Below are positions 35,593-48,244 of a stretch of 64,000 bases of DNA, piece after piece. Source of the stretch: Corella eumyota (lineage: Eukaryota; Chordata; Ascidiacea; Phlebobranchia; Corellidae). Positions within the stretch are counted from its first letter, which is position 1. Each line of letters opens with the position of its first letter. Both the position numbers and the translations under genes were made by a program. The notes under the pieces are model-generated. The model was not told the origin of the DNA. It made no database searches and worked only from the letters and a program-made list of their open reading frames with translations. Location: NCBI GenBank assembly GCA_963082875.1, contig OY720097.1, forward strand, positions 1,426,001 to 1,490,000, in the 5' to 3' direction.

Positions 35593-38500
35593 ATGGATTA
35601 CGCAAACCAAAGACCCCCATTTAATAATCATCAACCAAATTATAACAATGGACCAGCAGGAGATGTAAATCGCTTACATAATGGTAAATATAAAGTTTTG
35701 TAAAATTTTATATATATATTTAAAATGTAAATGATATGGTAATCTCAAAATTAGTTTAGATAAAGTGATTTAATTTTTAATAATCGCAAGAATTTACCAA
35801 TTTTATTTAAACGCAAGTTAACTTTAAAATTTTTTAAATATATATATATATTCTCTTGCTTATCTAAATCCCTTTCAATAACTATCCAATTTTGCTATTT
35901 GACATTCTAGTACCACTAAATAAGTGTTTTTTATTTGGGTATTGTTATTTTAAAGTCCGGGTAATTAACTATTTTAAAAACTTGGTTTTAAAGAAATTGT
36001 TTACCCATTTTGCCTTTGGCCTAAAATCCTAATAAATTGATTATTTTGTAGTGATATAAAAACAGATACTGTATGGACTATAAATTGGGTCATTCTAGTT
36101 AAAATATATTTAAATATAGGACAATGCAACTGCATTTTATGTAGCTTATAATGCACATTAATTAAGTGTTAATAAAATGATTTGCTGGTTTAGCTTTTTA
36201 GTTAATTTAGTTCAGGAAGCATTTTATTTTAGTGGAATTTTTAAAACTAAATGGGTTTCCAATTACCTTGTTTCCTTTATAATGTAAAACTGGATTTAAA
36301 ATAGTTTGGTATTGTGAATTTTTGGAAAAAATAGTTTGGTATTGTAAAAAAAGACATAAAAAGGTGTCTTAGTTAAAGGTTATAAAATATTTAAACTAGT
36401 CAATTAATTTATATAAGTTCTGTTAGAATGTTTTAGTTTGTATTTTTAATTTGAAAAAAAAATGTGTAAATCTACACCTACAGGTTAAATAATGTTGTTA
36501 ATAATTTCTATATATACTGTTGTTTTATGATGTTTATATATTTTTTACAAGTTTTACTTATATTTTACCCAGGTTCACATGACCAGTCATACAACCAACC
36601 CCATCAGCAACCCAACATGGGGCTTAAAAGTTCAGGAGTCCCACCAAACTACTCTCAAGGTAGGGGATATTCTTGTCTTATTTAAATATCAGTGTTTGGT
36701 TGTTTTTGAAATGATTGCAATTTCTAACAACACACTTATCGAAATTTTAAAGTAAAAAGTTTTACATTGTTTATAAAAATTCATTTTGACGCAGGACCTT
36801 CAATAAACTACCAGCAGCAACCGCCACCCCCTACCAATAATTATCAACAAAACACCAATCTTCGAAGTGGTGGACAACCAAATTTTACCAATGGGCCACC
36901 TCAGCAATCTGGTTATGCACCACGTCAGTCTTTTACACCGCCACCAACTGGATTAAGTAAGTTTTTTGCATTTGAATGTAATATAGTAAATATATTTTTG
37001 ACCAGTATTTTTTGGCAAGTTTAAAATAATAGCCTAGTCTATAAAGCAAATCTATTTATTAAAAAATACTGCTAAATGCACATTAAGAAACATTTAAAAA
37101 TCAAGCAATACTTACTATATATATTTAATAAATTTAGAAGTTTTATTGATAGGTACAACATTAAGTATTTACATTTCAAACTGTCTGTTAAAAAGTTATT
37201 ACACCTAAAACATTATTGACCAGATGCTGGATCAACTATATTATTTTACAGAACTTTGTTTTTTTGTTAATATGTTAATCTTGGATTAGTTTAATCTTTT
37301 AAATACTTGTGATGTTGATTTAACCTTTGTACCTTGCAGCTGTTGTCAATCATTTGTTTTATAATAATTACTGCCTACATAATAATACCAGTTTATTATA
37401 CTGGACAATAAGTTATACTATAAACAAAGCATTTAATGATATTAAAAATTTCACTATTACATTGAATCCCATGATGTTTATGTTGTTTTATTGCAACTAA
37501 AATAATAATTTTATGATATATATATATACCAGTAATACCTAAGATTCTAAACCGTTTTAGCAGTTTATTTACTGGGCAATCAAAATCAAAAATAAACCAA
37601 ACTGCCAAAGGCAACTCGAGACTTGGTCAGGGTAACTGGTGTTACTCTATGTTTAGGTCGTACAGTCGACCTTCCCACATCGAGGATAAAGATATATCAA
37701 AAAAAAAATTAATGTATCAATATATTATGCACAACATTATCATTATTAACTTTATCACATTTATTTTAGATTCCAGTTTAAATAATTCTTACAACCAGCC
37801 ACCAACTATGAGGTCACAGTCACTACATAATAGTGCTAACAATTCACAACGTAATTCTCCCTTACCTGGCCAAGCTGTAAGTTTAATTGTTTAACCATTT
37901 GTTTAACAAGGAATTTGTTTGCAATAATCCTTTTATATGGGGACTTAAAATCTATTGGTTGAGCAAACTTTTTTTTATACTTGTACATTATTTGTGCTTG
38001 AATAATTTTACATTTTTGGATTTAATTTTTATTAAATATATACTAGGTTTTGTTGCTAAATTATGATTGGTTCATTTGTATAAATACTACTTTGTATTCT
38101 AAATTGTTTTTTACATATATTATTTAATATTTTTTTGTATAAATATCCTTAATGTGGGAAGGTTGAATTCACAACTTAAACATAGAGTAACATCGAAGTT
38201 AACCCGACCCAGTCTCGAGTTGACTTTGACAGTTTGGAATATTATAATTTATATTTGCCCGACAATTAAGCTTCTGATTGTGTAAAATTAAAGCGGTTGG
38301 AATTAAACCCATGACCTCACTTAGAAAAGCCAAGTGTTCTAACGCTTACACCATGCTGTTGGTTATTTATTAAATTTAACTTTCTAAAAATCATTTTTAA
38401 AACTTATACAGGCTCCACCAGTCCAACCAAGCTATCAATCTGCTTTTACACCAACTTCAACTCTCTCAAACCAGCAATATGGTTACAATAACCAAGTCCC

Positions 38501-41500
38501 GCCACCACCCTTGTCAGGACAACAAAATTATACCCAGAGTGGTCAACAAAAACTTACCGGACCACCACAATACACCAACCAAAATGTGAGTAAACCACCA
38601 CCTTTGCCTGGACAACAATTTCCGAACCAGCAAAGCACCAGTGGACATGTATTACAAGGTGGTGGTTATACTGGTCAAACCAGCTCTGCACCACCGTTGC
38701 CAGGGCAACAGTTTGGACAAAACATGGGCTCAGTTCAAGCTAGTTCTGGCCAACAATTTGCTGCTCAAAACATTGGTCCCCCACCATTACCTGGGCAACA
38801 ATATACACCACCAACCAGCAGTATACAACCATTAAATAACCAGCAGTATAAAAGTGGTGCACCACCCCCTTTACCAGGACAACAAATTACAAGTCAAGGT
38901 GGGGCAATTAATTCAGGCCCCCCGTTACCAGGGCAACAATACAATGCTCAAAATGTTAACCCCCCTCCCTTACCGGGTCAAAACTACCAAGGTCAACCTG
39001 CTCAGGCACCTCCCCTACCGGGCCAACCTTATAGTGGAACCAACGTGCAAAATCCACCACCTCTACCCGGTCAATCTTTTCAACAACAGCCACAAGGTAA
39101 CCTGAATGTTTGTGAATTTAATTTCGTCTATGATACCTTATGCAATTGTATATTCAGTTCTAGGTATAAATTAATTGAATATACACTTGCTTTACTTTAT
39201 ATGTTGTGCAACAAATTGAAATAATTGTCTAAAAATATGACTTAAATTGCAGTCATTAAAAAATTTGTAATTGTAACCGTATTTGACAATTTTAACTCTA
39301 AATAATAACTTTTTTGGGGTATTGTAGTTTTGTAGGCCAATTCTTACCTTATAGTATAAAATTCCAAGTTTCAAAGCTTAATTTATATGCAGTAGAAGTT
39401 ATTTTCGATAATTTTTTTCCTATTTATTGGTAACATTTTGGTGTATATATCATAATTACGTGTATATATGTTAACCTTTTAAAATTAAATTTATTTGTAG
39501 TAAATCAACCCCAACCTAACCAAGCTATAAACAGACAACCAGGACCACCTGGACCCCCAGGTCCTAATAATTTCCCCAATATAACAAATCAGATGGGAAA
39601 CATGAATATTAATGAAGCTAGTAGACCCATCAATATTATGCAGGTTAGAATACAAGCAATATTTACAGCAGAAACTTTAATTTTAAATTATAAACTTACA
39701 TACAAAATTCCTTTTTATAGAATTTAGTTTTATTTTTTAATAATTATAATTGAATTTAATTTTTGATTAAGTTTGTTTTAAACTTTAAATTTTAGTTATA
39801 TATAGTTATAACTTTTATTTTATGCTAAAATTGGTGCTGACAGGTATATCAGTTATTATATTAAACTATTTGTAAAAAATTACTCTTTTTAATTAAATAG
39901 AATTTCAACAATGTTTTGAACTTAATTTTTCACCAGGAAAGTAGATTATTACCGAGAGTCAAACCATCAGAAAATCCGTTGCATTTTGAAACAAATGCTG
40001 ATCATGGGTTGCTTATCCCTCCTAAAAGAAGAAATTGTAGACCTAGGTGAATACTCATTTTAGCTAGCTTGTGTTAAAATAAAATACTTTTATATTTTTA
40101 TTTAACTACTTTGTATAATACAGTAAACTTCTGAATTAAACAATTCATATGATTTTTCTTTCAGTTTTAGCAACAGTTTTTTAATATCCATGATATATAT
40201 ATTTAAAATGTTTATTTAAAGTTTTATACACAGCTTTATGTTTCCAAACTAAAGGACAACATTTTTTACTTGTTTTATTTTATTTTTATTTAACATTTTA
40301 TTTTGTGTTTCAGTTTACTGCGATGTACCTTAAAAGCAGTTCCCCAAACACAAAACTTATTAAACAAAGTGAAGTTACCTTTTGGTCTGGTTATTCATCC
40401 TTTCAAGGATCTTAGTTCATTACCTGTTATATCTGCAGGTTAGTTGTGCAAAAACCAACTATAATATGACCTGCACTTCTCTGTTGTTAACAGTTGCTCT
40501 GTTGTAGATACAGTTTTTGCTGGATCACTATTTTTTGATATTATTAAATTTGTAATGTTGCAATATTAAAAGATCTGCTAGTTAGTTTTTAAACTGAATT
40601 GACCTTTTTTTTGATTTAAAACATTTAACGCTATGATGATGATCATCGTACCTAATGCTGACCAGTTTAAATGTAGACTGAGATGGTCTCATCACAACAT
40701 TGACAAAACTATTTCTGAGCGTTACTTAAAATTAAAATCAAATTTTTTGAAATCAAAGGTTTTAAAACTGGCAGAAGTTGGTGCTATATAAACACACAAT
40801 ATGGGAGTAGTGGGAATCAAACCAAGGGCCTTATGTGTTGATGTTTAGTGTCATCTACCACTGCACTTGCCTATATTTTTTTGAGAATTAAATATTTTTA
40901 TTTAATTGATCTTCAGGTACAATTGTTCGTTGCAAGCGATGTCGAACTTACATAAACCCATTTGTAAGTTTTCTCGATGCCAGGAGGTGGCGCTGTAACA
41001 TGTGTTTTGCTGTCAACGACACTCCAGAGGAGTTCTTGCACCACCCGGTGTCTAAAACTTACGGTGAACCTCACACGAGGCCAGAATGCACCAATGCTAC
41101 CATTGAGTTTATTGGTAAGAACAATTTGTAACAAATTTTTAAAAAAGTTCAAAAATAAAAAAATTCAATCTTGTCTTACAATATTAATTTAATTTTCTAA
41201 TTTATTAGATAAATATTTTATTTTTTTTGATCTGTTTATGACAATTTTAGTTGTAAACATAAGTTAGCCTAAAAAATTAACAATTTTTAAATTATACACT
41301 TTCAATTTTGTATTTATATCACCCCAATACTTGAAACTTTTTAGCTCCCCAAGAATATATGTTGCGACCACCACAGCCAGCTGTTTATATGTTCTTGATG
41401 GATGTTTCCCACTCAGCAATTGAATCTGGATATTTACAAATTGTTTGTGATGTAAGTATGGTTAATTATTCGTTATTGTTTAAAAATAATTTTTATTATT

Positions 41501-44500
41501 TGTCTTTTAAACTTATTATAAGTATAAATAAAATATATTAAAAAATAGCTAAAAATTGTTTTTCTTTAAATTTAAAGTGTTATATTATGGAGTTTTTTAA
41601 TTTATAAATGATGTATATAGCACGTTAGTATGGTTGACCTTGAAACACAAAATGCCATTAGAACCTCTAAAAAATGTCTGTGGTACAATTTAATTTTCAA
41701 ATCAAAAACCAGGTTACCATGTTTTTTTGGTGACGTAGAAAATATTAGTTCAAGCAAGTTGGTTGTTGTCAAAAAACCAATGCATTGCATTACCAAGGGT
41801 GACAATTTAAATTATAAAACATTTAACGCGATGATGATTTGTGTTCTGACCAGTTTAAATGTAGACTGAGATGTGCTGGATTGCATTGACAAAAAAACCT
41901 ATCTGAGCGTTAAATTAAATTGAAATCATGTCTAGGCCATTAGAAATTTTTTTAACAAAATATTGGAACCTTATTGATTTTTTTATATTTTTTTGTTATT
42001 TGAATAAATTTTTTAAATTTTTGTTTCTCTGATTTTTATTTTCTATTTTTTATATTTTTTTGTTATTTGAATAAATTTTTTAAATTTTTGTTTCTCTGAT
42101 TTTTATTTTCTATTTTTTATATTTTTTTTTTATTTCAGGCATTGTTGGATAGTTTGGATCAACTACCAGGAGACGCTAGAGCAAGAATTGGATTTTTAAC
42201 GTACAACGGAACCGTTCATTTTTACCGACTCAATGAGGGACTTTCACAGCCCCAAATGATCGTGGTTTCAGATATTGATGGTAAGTAAAAATATAAATTC
42301 AAGTCTTTTTTTATAGTTTGGAGCCTTAGTTTTTAGCCTACATGGAGTTTACCAAAATTTTATGTATTTATATTTTAAAATGATTCCAATAATTACAAAT
42401 TTTATATCCAAAAATGCAAATCAAATTTTTTAACTTTTTCTTCTAGACCTCTTTTTGTTAGTTTTATTACTATCAAAGGTATTTTAAAACCTATTGAAAA
42501 CCAACAATTTAGTGACAGAAGCGGGATTCGAATCTGTACCTCTTAAGTAACTAGGGCCTGAACGAAGCACTTTTTTAATTTTTACACTTTGCATTAAAAA
42601 GTAATTTTTTCTTATTTTTAGACATGTTTGTGCCAACACCAGAGAACCTTCTAGTTAACTTAAAAGAAGGAAAAACTTTGATCCAGGATCTCTTGCATCA
42701 ACTTCCGATTATTCATAATGTTGAAACGGTTGAGGAGGTCGACACTTTTTCTGCTCTTGGACCTGCGCTCGAAGTTGCAAAAATAATGATGGTGGGTTTG
42801 AATTTTCTGTCAGAATGAAAATTTCTGTCAGAATTTTTATAATAAATTTCTTAAAATATTTTCAACAATTTATTTTATTTTATTTTTTCATGATTCAAAC
42901 TAAATAAATGTTTTTTTTACCCCACAGAGCTCATTTGGGGGTAGGGTTACAGTATTCCAGCATTCTATTCCATCTGCTGGCCCCGGGACCCTTAAACCAA
43001 GAGAAGACCCCAATAATAGGTCCCGGGATGCCCCCCCGGCGTCTCTTAACCCTGCCACTGATTTTTATAAGAAAATGGCGCTGGATTGTTCTGCTCATCA
43101 GGTTGGAATTTTAAAATAATTTTAACTGTTGTTGTATATATACTTTAAAGCTTAATTGTATTTTAATATTGATATATAATAAGCTTAGTGGAAGATAAAT
43201 ATAGATACATGTTCAAAACTGCTGTTTGTGGTATGCGGGTAAATTATCTTGGGGGCAAATATTAGTTAAACTTGCGAACATATTACGACAATTAAAACGG
43301 AAAGTAGGGCGGGTTATCGACTATTATAACAAATGATTTAAAAAAAAAATTTTAAAGGGGTAATGTTTTTAATAATGATTTGTTTCCAAGGTAAATTTTC
43401 TTATGAAATTATGACCTCATGTGCTTGATGCTAATTTTTCTTGTTTTTATATTTAAATTTATAACTTATTTATATTTAATGTTTAATGATGAATGATAAT
43501 ATTTATTTGATTTTTGTTTTAGGTAGCAGTTGATTTCTTTTTCTTTAATGCTCAATATGTGGACATTGCTACTCTCTGTAAGTTGTATTTTGTTATAAGA
43601 ATATTAATTTAAGCATCGCTGTTAATAAGTTTACAGAAGTTTTAACTATTTTCTATTTTAAATGTCAAAACAAATTAACAAATTTCTATGTTCATGATTT
43701 ATTTAATCTATATAAAATAATAAAATAATATGACCTCATTCGGTTCACTCTCTCTTCGATTTTTACAATTTTTTAACTAAAATAAATTTAAATAACATTA
43801 ACTTTATTCCAAAATAACCAAATGATTTTCTTTTAGCTTGTGCTTCAAGATTCTCAGCAGGAGACCTCCATTATTATCCCAACCTCCATGTCCAACACAA
43901 TCCCATGGAGGCGGAGAGATTGAGTCGGGATCTGGAGAGATATTTGCAGAGGAAGATCGGGTTTGAGGCAGTGATGAGAATAAGATGTACTAAAGGTAAT
44001 AAAATATTATATTTTTAATAATAAAATTAATTTTTTATAACCTCCTTAATTGACGGTTTATTATTACCTTAAAACTTGAAAATAACCTGAAATAAACCGC
44101 ACGAACTAATTTTTGTTGCAACCTCATATATAATACACTATGACTAGCTAGCTACTTTAAACCAGTTTTATATTTTTTTAAGAAATGTTATATTTTGTAA
44201 CATTTCTTTATCTTAAAACCAAATTTTAAATACTATAATTGTATTGTATAAATATACAACAATTTTCTGATTTGTTGTCATTGCATTATCGCTTATTTAT
44301 CTTGTAATAATAATGGTTTTCTTTGGGTAAAATCAATTACCATTACAAAAAGTTAAACATTATGCCATTTAAAATTATATTGCATAGCATTAGATATAAA
44401 CTTTATAGAGTTACTTAAATTTTTCCTGGACTTTACTTCCTAAACTAAATATTCCTAATACTTTTTTAATTTTTTGATACAAACTTTGATGCATTTGAAA

Positions 44501-47500
44501 TTTACCAAAATATTTTAATAACAGGTTTAGCCGTCCATACTTTTCATGGCAACTTCTTTGTACGTTCAACTGACTTGTTATCACTAGCCAATGTCAACCC
44601 TGATAGTGGGTATGCAGTTAATCTTTCCATTGAGGAATCACTCACTGAGCTAACTGCTGTCTGCTTTCAAGCTGCCCTTCTGTATACAACTAGCAAGGTA
44701 ACATTGTATTCAAATACTGATTATTAGGTTAATTTTATGGTACAACTATGTAGTGTTTAAATTAAGTTTAAAATAGGTTTTTTTATATGTATCTTTATCC
44801 TTGGTGTAACAACAGTTACTCTGACCTAGTTTCAAGTTGACTTTGAAGGTTTGGGATATTATTGATTATAATTGCCTAATAAATAAGTGCTGGCTCAGCA
44901 GAAGTTTATATCGTTTATATCTCAAAATTTACTGTATATTTGTTAAATTGCTATCTTAAAAATTTTCTTTGGTTTTTCCGGAAAGCCTTTTTAATTAATT
45001 GTTTTTTTGTAAATAATAAAATACTTCTCCTGAATCACAGGGTGAACGTCGTATAAGAGTCCACACAATGTGTGTTCCAGTTGTTAAAACCCCAGCTGAG
45101 GTTTTACAAAGTGTTGACTGTGTTGCTGTGGTTGCCCTACTTGCTAAAATGGGTGAGTTTAAATTGGGTTAAGTGCTACTGTAACCAGATATATTAGAAT
45201 GAGAAATTAAGAAATATATAAACCTGTGCAATTTTATTAGTAAACTTTCGTTGCTTGTAATAAAACTAGTATTTTATTGGTTTAAATGGCCAAGTGTATT
45301 TTCCATAACCCCTTACAACTTATAAATTTTATATAAATATGAAAACTAAATGGTTTGTTAACTTTATAGTTTTTTTAATAAAAAAAAAAACGCCATTAGT
45401 GGTGTAAGGCCACTTCTGGCAAATAAAAGTGACAAGTTTTGATCAGATTGCCACTGTTAAAATTCAGTCTGTAGGGCAGTCAATTAACCTAATAGTATGA
45501 ACAACAAAAACATATTTGTCTGTTTTTAAGTACAAAAATTATGCCAAATTTTGCCGTAAACTTAACTTAGAAAACACAAGTATAGGTAATGTTAAAACAA
45601 TATAACTTTTAAATTTAATTTTTCTTACAGGAGTTGATCGTGCCATCACAGCCACTCTCCCAGATGCGAGGGATGCCATTTTAAACGCTTGTGTTGATCC
45701 AATCAAAGCTTACAAGGAGACATTACCACAAAGTATGACAACTAGTGGTGTGTTTGTCCCCAAATGTTTGAAATTGTTTCCACTTTACATTCACTGCTTG
45801 CTTAAACATGTAAGTAGCAAAATTTAGAATTTGGTTGTTAAATTATCAGTAATTGTGTCTATTATAAATCAAACTTGTTAATAATGTACCAATATTTTTT
45901 GTAAAGACTTACTTTTTATGTACTACCGTTAGGGCTGCATTTAAATTGTTGTTATTTGGTCACAACTAGTATATGCCTATGGTAATTCACCCAGGCACCA
46001 CAAATGGCAGTTTTATTACTTTAAATTAAACAAACATATTATATTAAATCACCCACCAAGCTCCATTATAAATAGACTTGAAGTATAACAAGTTAACATG
46101 CTTTCTCCGTACGTGGATATACATTGGTTTTATAAGCGCGTCTGATCAGCTTGTAGTGCCTTTAGGCCGATGGCTTTGATCGACTGTTCGCTAAAAAAAA
46201 AAAAATAAATAACATGCTTAATATCTATTGAAAAAGTGTAATTTTTTTATTTTTACGCCCTATTAAATAATAATAAAACATGTTTTTTTAAGATTTTCAA
46301 TAGAATATTATTTTAACCATAAATATTTTTACTTTATAGCCAGCCTTTAGAAGTGGAATTTCAACCAAATTAGACGAGCGAGTATTTTCCATGATCAACT
46401 TCAAGATGCAACCTGCAGCTTATCTAATGCAGGATATTCATCCTGATCTTTATAGAGTGGATAATTTGGATACAGTGGTCAGTACTGCTTTGTTACTTGT
46501 TTATTTATACTAGTAAGAGCCCGCTCTACAGTTGGGATTTTAATTGTTTTAATATGGTCACAACTTTTAACTAATATACCTAAGACAATTTACACACGCA
46601 TTACAAAAAACAGTTCGATTTATTTTGTAAGTCTAAAAACTTTACATACAGTTATATATCTTTCACTACACTTGATTATATTTAAGTTTTTTTATATGAA
46701 AGCTTTTCTATCTTTTTATTTACTGTTTGGGGCTTTGATAATGCTTGTTATATTGTAACTAGAAAAGTAAATTCAAATAGGTATTTACCAAAGGATTTTT
46801 GTTTTTAAAAAGTTAATCTATTTGACCATTCAAAGTAAATACCATTTGTTGATTTTTATCCTATTTTAACATTTTTCTTTTCAGGAGTTGTCCAAAGTAG
46901 GAGACAGGGAAGTCCCCCAACCCGATCTTCTACCTTTAAGCTCAGAATCGTTATCACAGAGTGGTTGTTTCTTACTTGATTGTGGGTGGAAGTTCTTGCT
47001 ATTGGTCGGGAGACAAACCAATCAGAGCTTTATAAATGATGTATTGGATTCTCCACAGTTTAGTAATATTGAGGACCCTATGGTAAGAAAACTGTTAAAT
47101 GTGCAATTATGGTGTAGTGGTCAGAACTATTCCTACACTAGATGAGGTCCTGGGTTCGATCCCCAGTGATCTCATGCTGTATCACGCTTAAGTAATACGC
47201 TACAAACAGTACAAACTCCTGCTGAGCCAGCACCTAATCAGTATCATAGTTATCAGGCTATTATAGACTATATAATATCCCAAACTGCCACAGGCAACTC
47301 AAACTGGGTCGGAGTAACTGTTGTTACTCTATGTTAAGGTTGTATATTTGACCTTTCCAGATCGAGGATAAAGATATATACAAAAAAAGAGTGGTTAAAT
47401 ATTTAGGTTGATTTTTTTTTTTTTTTATAATAATGTTGTTTACTTTTTTAAAAAGATTATTAATAGTAGCTGAACAAATGAGTAAACTCTCAGGTATATT

Positions 47501-48244
47501 TTTAATCTTGCCCTTTATTAAAATGAATTTTTTTATTTTAGTATTCTGTACCTGAATTGGAGAACCCAGCTTCTGAATTATTCCATAGTTTTGTTGATTG
47601 GTTACAGGACATAAGACCCCACTTTGCTCCAATTAGAGTTATAAGGTAAAATTTCATAGATTATTTGATAAAATAGTCAATTTTTTAAAGATATTCTAAC
47701 AAAGTTTTGGTATGATATTTTTTTTTTGTATATATTTTATTTATTTTTATCCTCGATGTGGGAAGCTCGAATGCGCGACCTAAACATAGAGCAACATTAG
47801 TTACTCCGACCCAGTCTCGAGTTGCCTGTGGCAGTTTGGGATATTATAGAGACTATAATTGCCCGTTAGTTATGCTGCTGATTAAGTGCTGGCTCAGCAG
47901 GAGTTCATACCGTTTATAGCGCCTTACTCAAGGGCGCTACAGCATGAGAGCAGTGGGGATTGAACCCACGACCTCATAGTGGTGTAGCAAGTGTTCTTAC
48001 CACTACACCACGCTGCCATATTGTAAAACCTATTTGTAATAGAAAAATACTTTATAATTTTTTTGAACCTTTTTGTCTTAGTATGTCTTGAAGTATTTTT
48101 TCCTTTATTTATACTTAAATTTTTCCCTCCAGAGATGACAGTAGAGAGCGCCATTTATTTTTCTCAAAGCTGTTGCAAGACCGAACCGAGTCGTCGATGT
48201 CCTTACAAGAATTTCTTATTCATATTCAACAAAAACTTTCCTAA
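35593..48244 (+). CDS. SEC24: SEC24A/B-type COPII cargo adaptor
   Basis: SEC24 pairs with SEC23 in the inner COPII coat and selects ER export cargo. Twenty-two exons with agreeing phases give 1176 aa: 35593-35683, 36573-36659, 36795-36956, 37770-37876, 38412-39096, 39501-39643, 39937-40046, 40314-40438, 40917-41114, 41345-41451, 42139-42280, 42622-42791, 42928-43101, 43523-43577, 43837-43995, 44525-44697, 45041-45152, 45631-45809, 46340-46477, 46885-47082, 47542-47645 and 48133-48244. The first ~450 residues are Gln/Pro/Asn-rich with PPLPGQ repeats. Then come the zinc finger ([13 protein letters not shown] with RRWRCNMC), the trunk ([35 protein letters not shown]), the beta-sandwich and helical parts ([46 protein letters not shown]) and a gelsolin-like end ([21 protein letters not shown]). 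The [16 protein letters not shown] wording marks the A/B rather than C/D class. Confidence 0.96.
37570..37708 (+). mobile_element. SINE tail fragment
   Basis: Only the last third of the element (AACTGCCAAAGGCAACTCGA to GATATATC plus A run) is present, 60 bp before SEC24 exon 4; this is typical of 5' truncation. Confidence 0.85.
38144..38363 (-). mobile_element. Diverged SINE copy
   Basis: A minus-strand copy in the SEC24 intron before the PPLPGQ exon has head and tail present and a shortened middle. Confidence 0.8.
38412..39096 (+). repeat. PPLPGQ-repeat exon of SEC24
   Basis: The largest SEC24 exon encodes a disordered stretch with eight copies of PPLPGQ and one variant (PPLSGQ), spaced about 15-40 residues apart and separated by Gln/Asn/Ser/Tyr-rich linkers. 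The preceding exon ends in a ninth related site, SPLPGQA. Nucleotide identity between repeat units is only partial, so they are old or kept by selection at protein level. Long open frames in the other two plus-strand frames are by-products of this low-complexity exon. Confidence 0.8.
40618..40745 (+). repeat. Paired ~120 bp repeat, copy 1
   Basis: The sequence ACATTTAACGCTATGATGAT, GACCAGTTTAAATGTAGACT and TGACAAAACTATTTCTGAGC recurs about 1.2 kb away in another SEC24 intron (41818-41930). It is not related to the SINE or the other repeat. Confidence 0.75.
40770..40872 (-). mobile_element. SINE head fragment, degenerate
   Basis: The reverse-strand head (GGGAATCAAACCAAGGGCC) with a worn flank lies about 45 bp before SEC24 exon 9. 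Confidence 0.5.
41818..41930 (+). repeat. Paired ~120 bp repeat, copy 2
   Basis: It reads ACATTTAACGCGATGATGAT, GACCAGTTTAAATGTAGACT and TGACAAAAAAACCTATCTGA, in the same orientation as copy 1. Confidence 0.75.
41986..42127. repeat. 67-bp tandem duplication before SEC24 exon 11
   Basis: A 67-bp T-rich unit (TGTTATTTGAATAAATTTTT and on) starts at 41994 and again at 42061 with virtually no differences. It ends 10 bp before the acceptor of SEC24 exon 11, so it doubles the pyrimidine-rich tract. Confidence 0.85.
43200..43325 (+). repeat. Unclassified ~120 bp interspersed repeat
   Basis: A plus-strand copy (AAAACTGCTGTTTGTGGTAT, GCGGGTAAATTATCTTGGGG, AAGTAGGGCGGGTT) in a SEC24 intron. Confidence 0.7.
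44790..44925 (-). mobile_element. SINE tail and middle, degenerate
   Basis: The reverse tail (TTTATCCTTGGTGT) and middle (GTGCTGGCTCAGCAG) lie in a SEC24 intron; the head is missing. Confidence 0.7.
45385..45490 (+). repeat. Unclassified ~120 bp interspersed repeat, worn
   Basis: A plus-strand copy (AAAACGCCATTAGTGGTGTA, CTGTAGGGCAGTCAAT) in a SEC24 intron. Confidence 0.55.
45925..46030 (-). repeat. Unclassified ~120 bp interspersed repeat
   Basis: A minus-strand copy (GGTAATTCACCCAGGCACCA, CAAATGGCAGTTTTATTACT) directly before the poly-A retroposon in a SEC24 intron. Confidence 0.65.
46094..46219 (+). mobile_element. Short poly-A retroposon with target-site duplication
   Basis: A 106 bp insert (46104-46209), clearly less AT-rich than its surroundings, ends in a long A run with TAAA. 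It is flanked by a perfect 10-bp direct repeat TAACATGCTT (46094-46103 and 46210-46219), the mark of target-primed insertion. The insert does not match the SINE. It may be the 3' end of a LINE or a retroposed RNA. It lies in a SEC24 intron. Confidence 0.8.
46515..46640 (-). repeat. Unclassified ~120 bp interspersed repeat
   Basis: A minus-strand copy (AGCCCGCTCTACAGTTGGGA, ATATGGTCACAACTTTTAAC) in the next SEC24 intron. Confidence 0.65.
47108..47388 (+). mobile_element. tRNA-derived SINE, near full length
   Basis: The copy starts about 25 bp after the donor of SEC24 exon 20. Head (GGTGTAGTGGTCAGAAC), B-box GGTTCGATCCCC and tail are present. It faces the copy at 47743-48018 across exon 21. 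Confidence 0.9.
47743..48018 (-). mobile_element. tRNA-derived SINE, full length
   Basis: A complete minus-strand copy in the last SEC24 intron, inverted with respect to the copy before exon 21 and about 110 bp before the last exon. Confidence 0.92.

Noticed and set aside
38641-39105. Extra plus-strand open frames within the SEC24 repeat exon
   Set aside because: They are by-products of low stop density in a CCA/CAA-rich exon; the SEC24 frame is supported on both sides by phase and homology.
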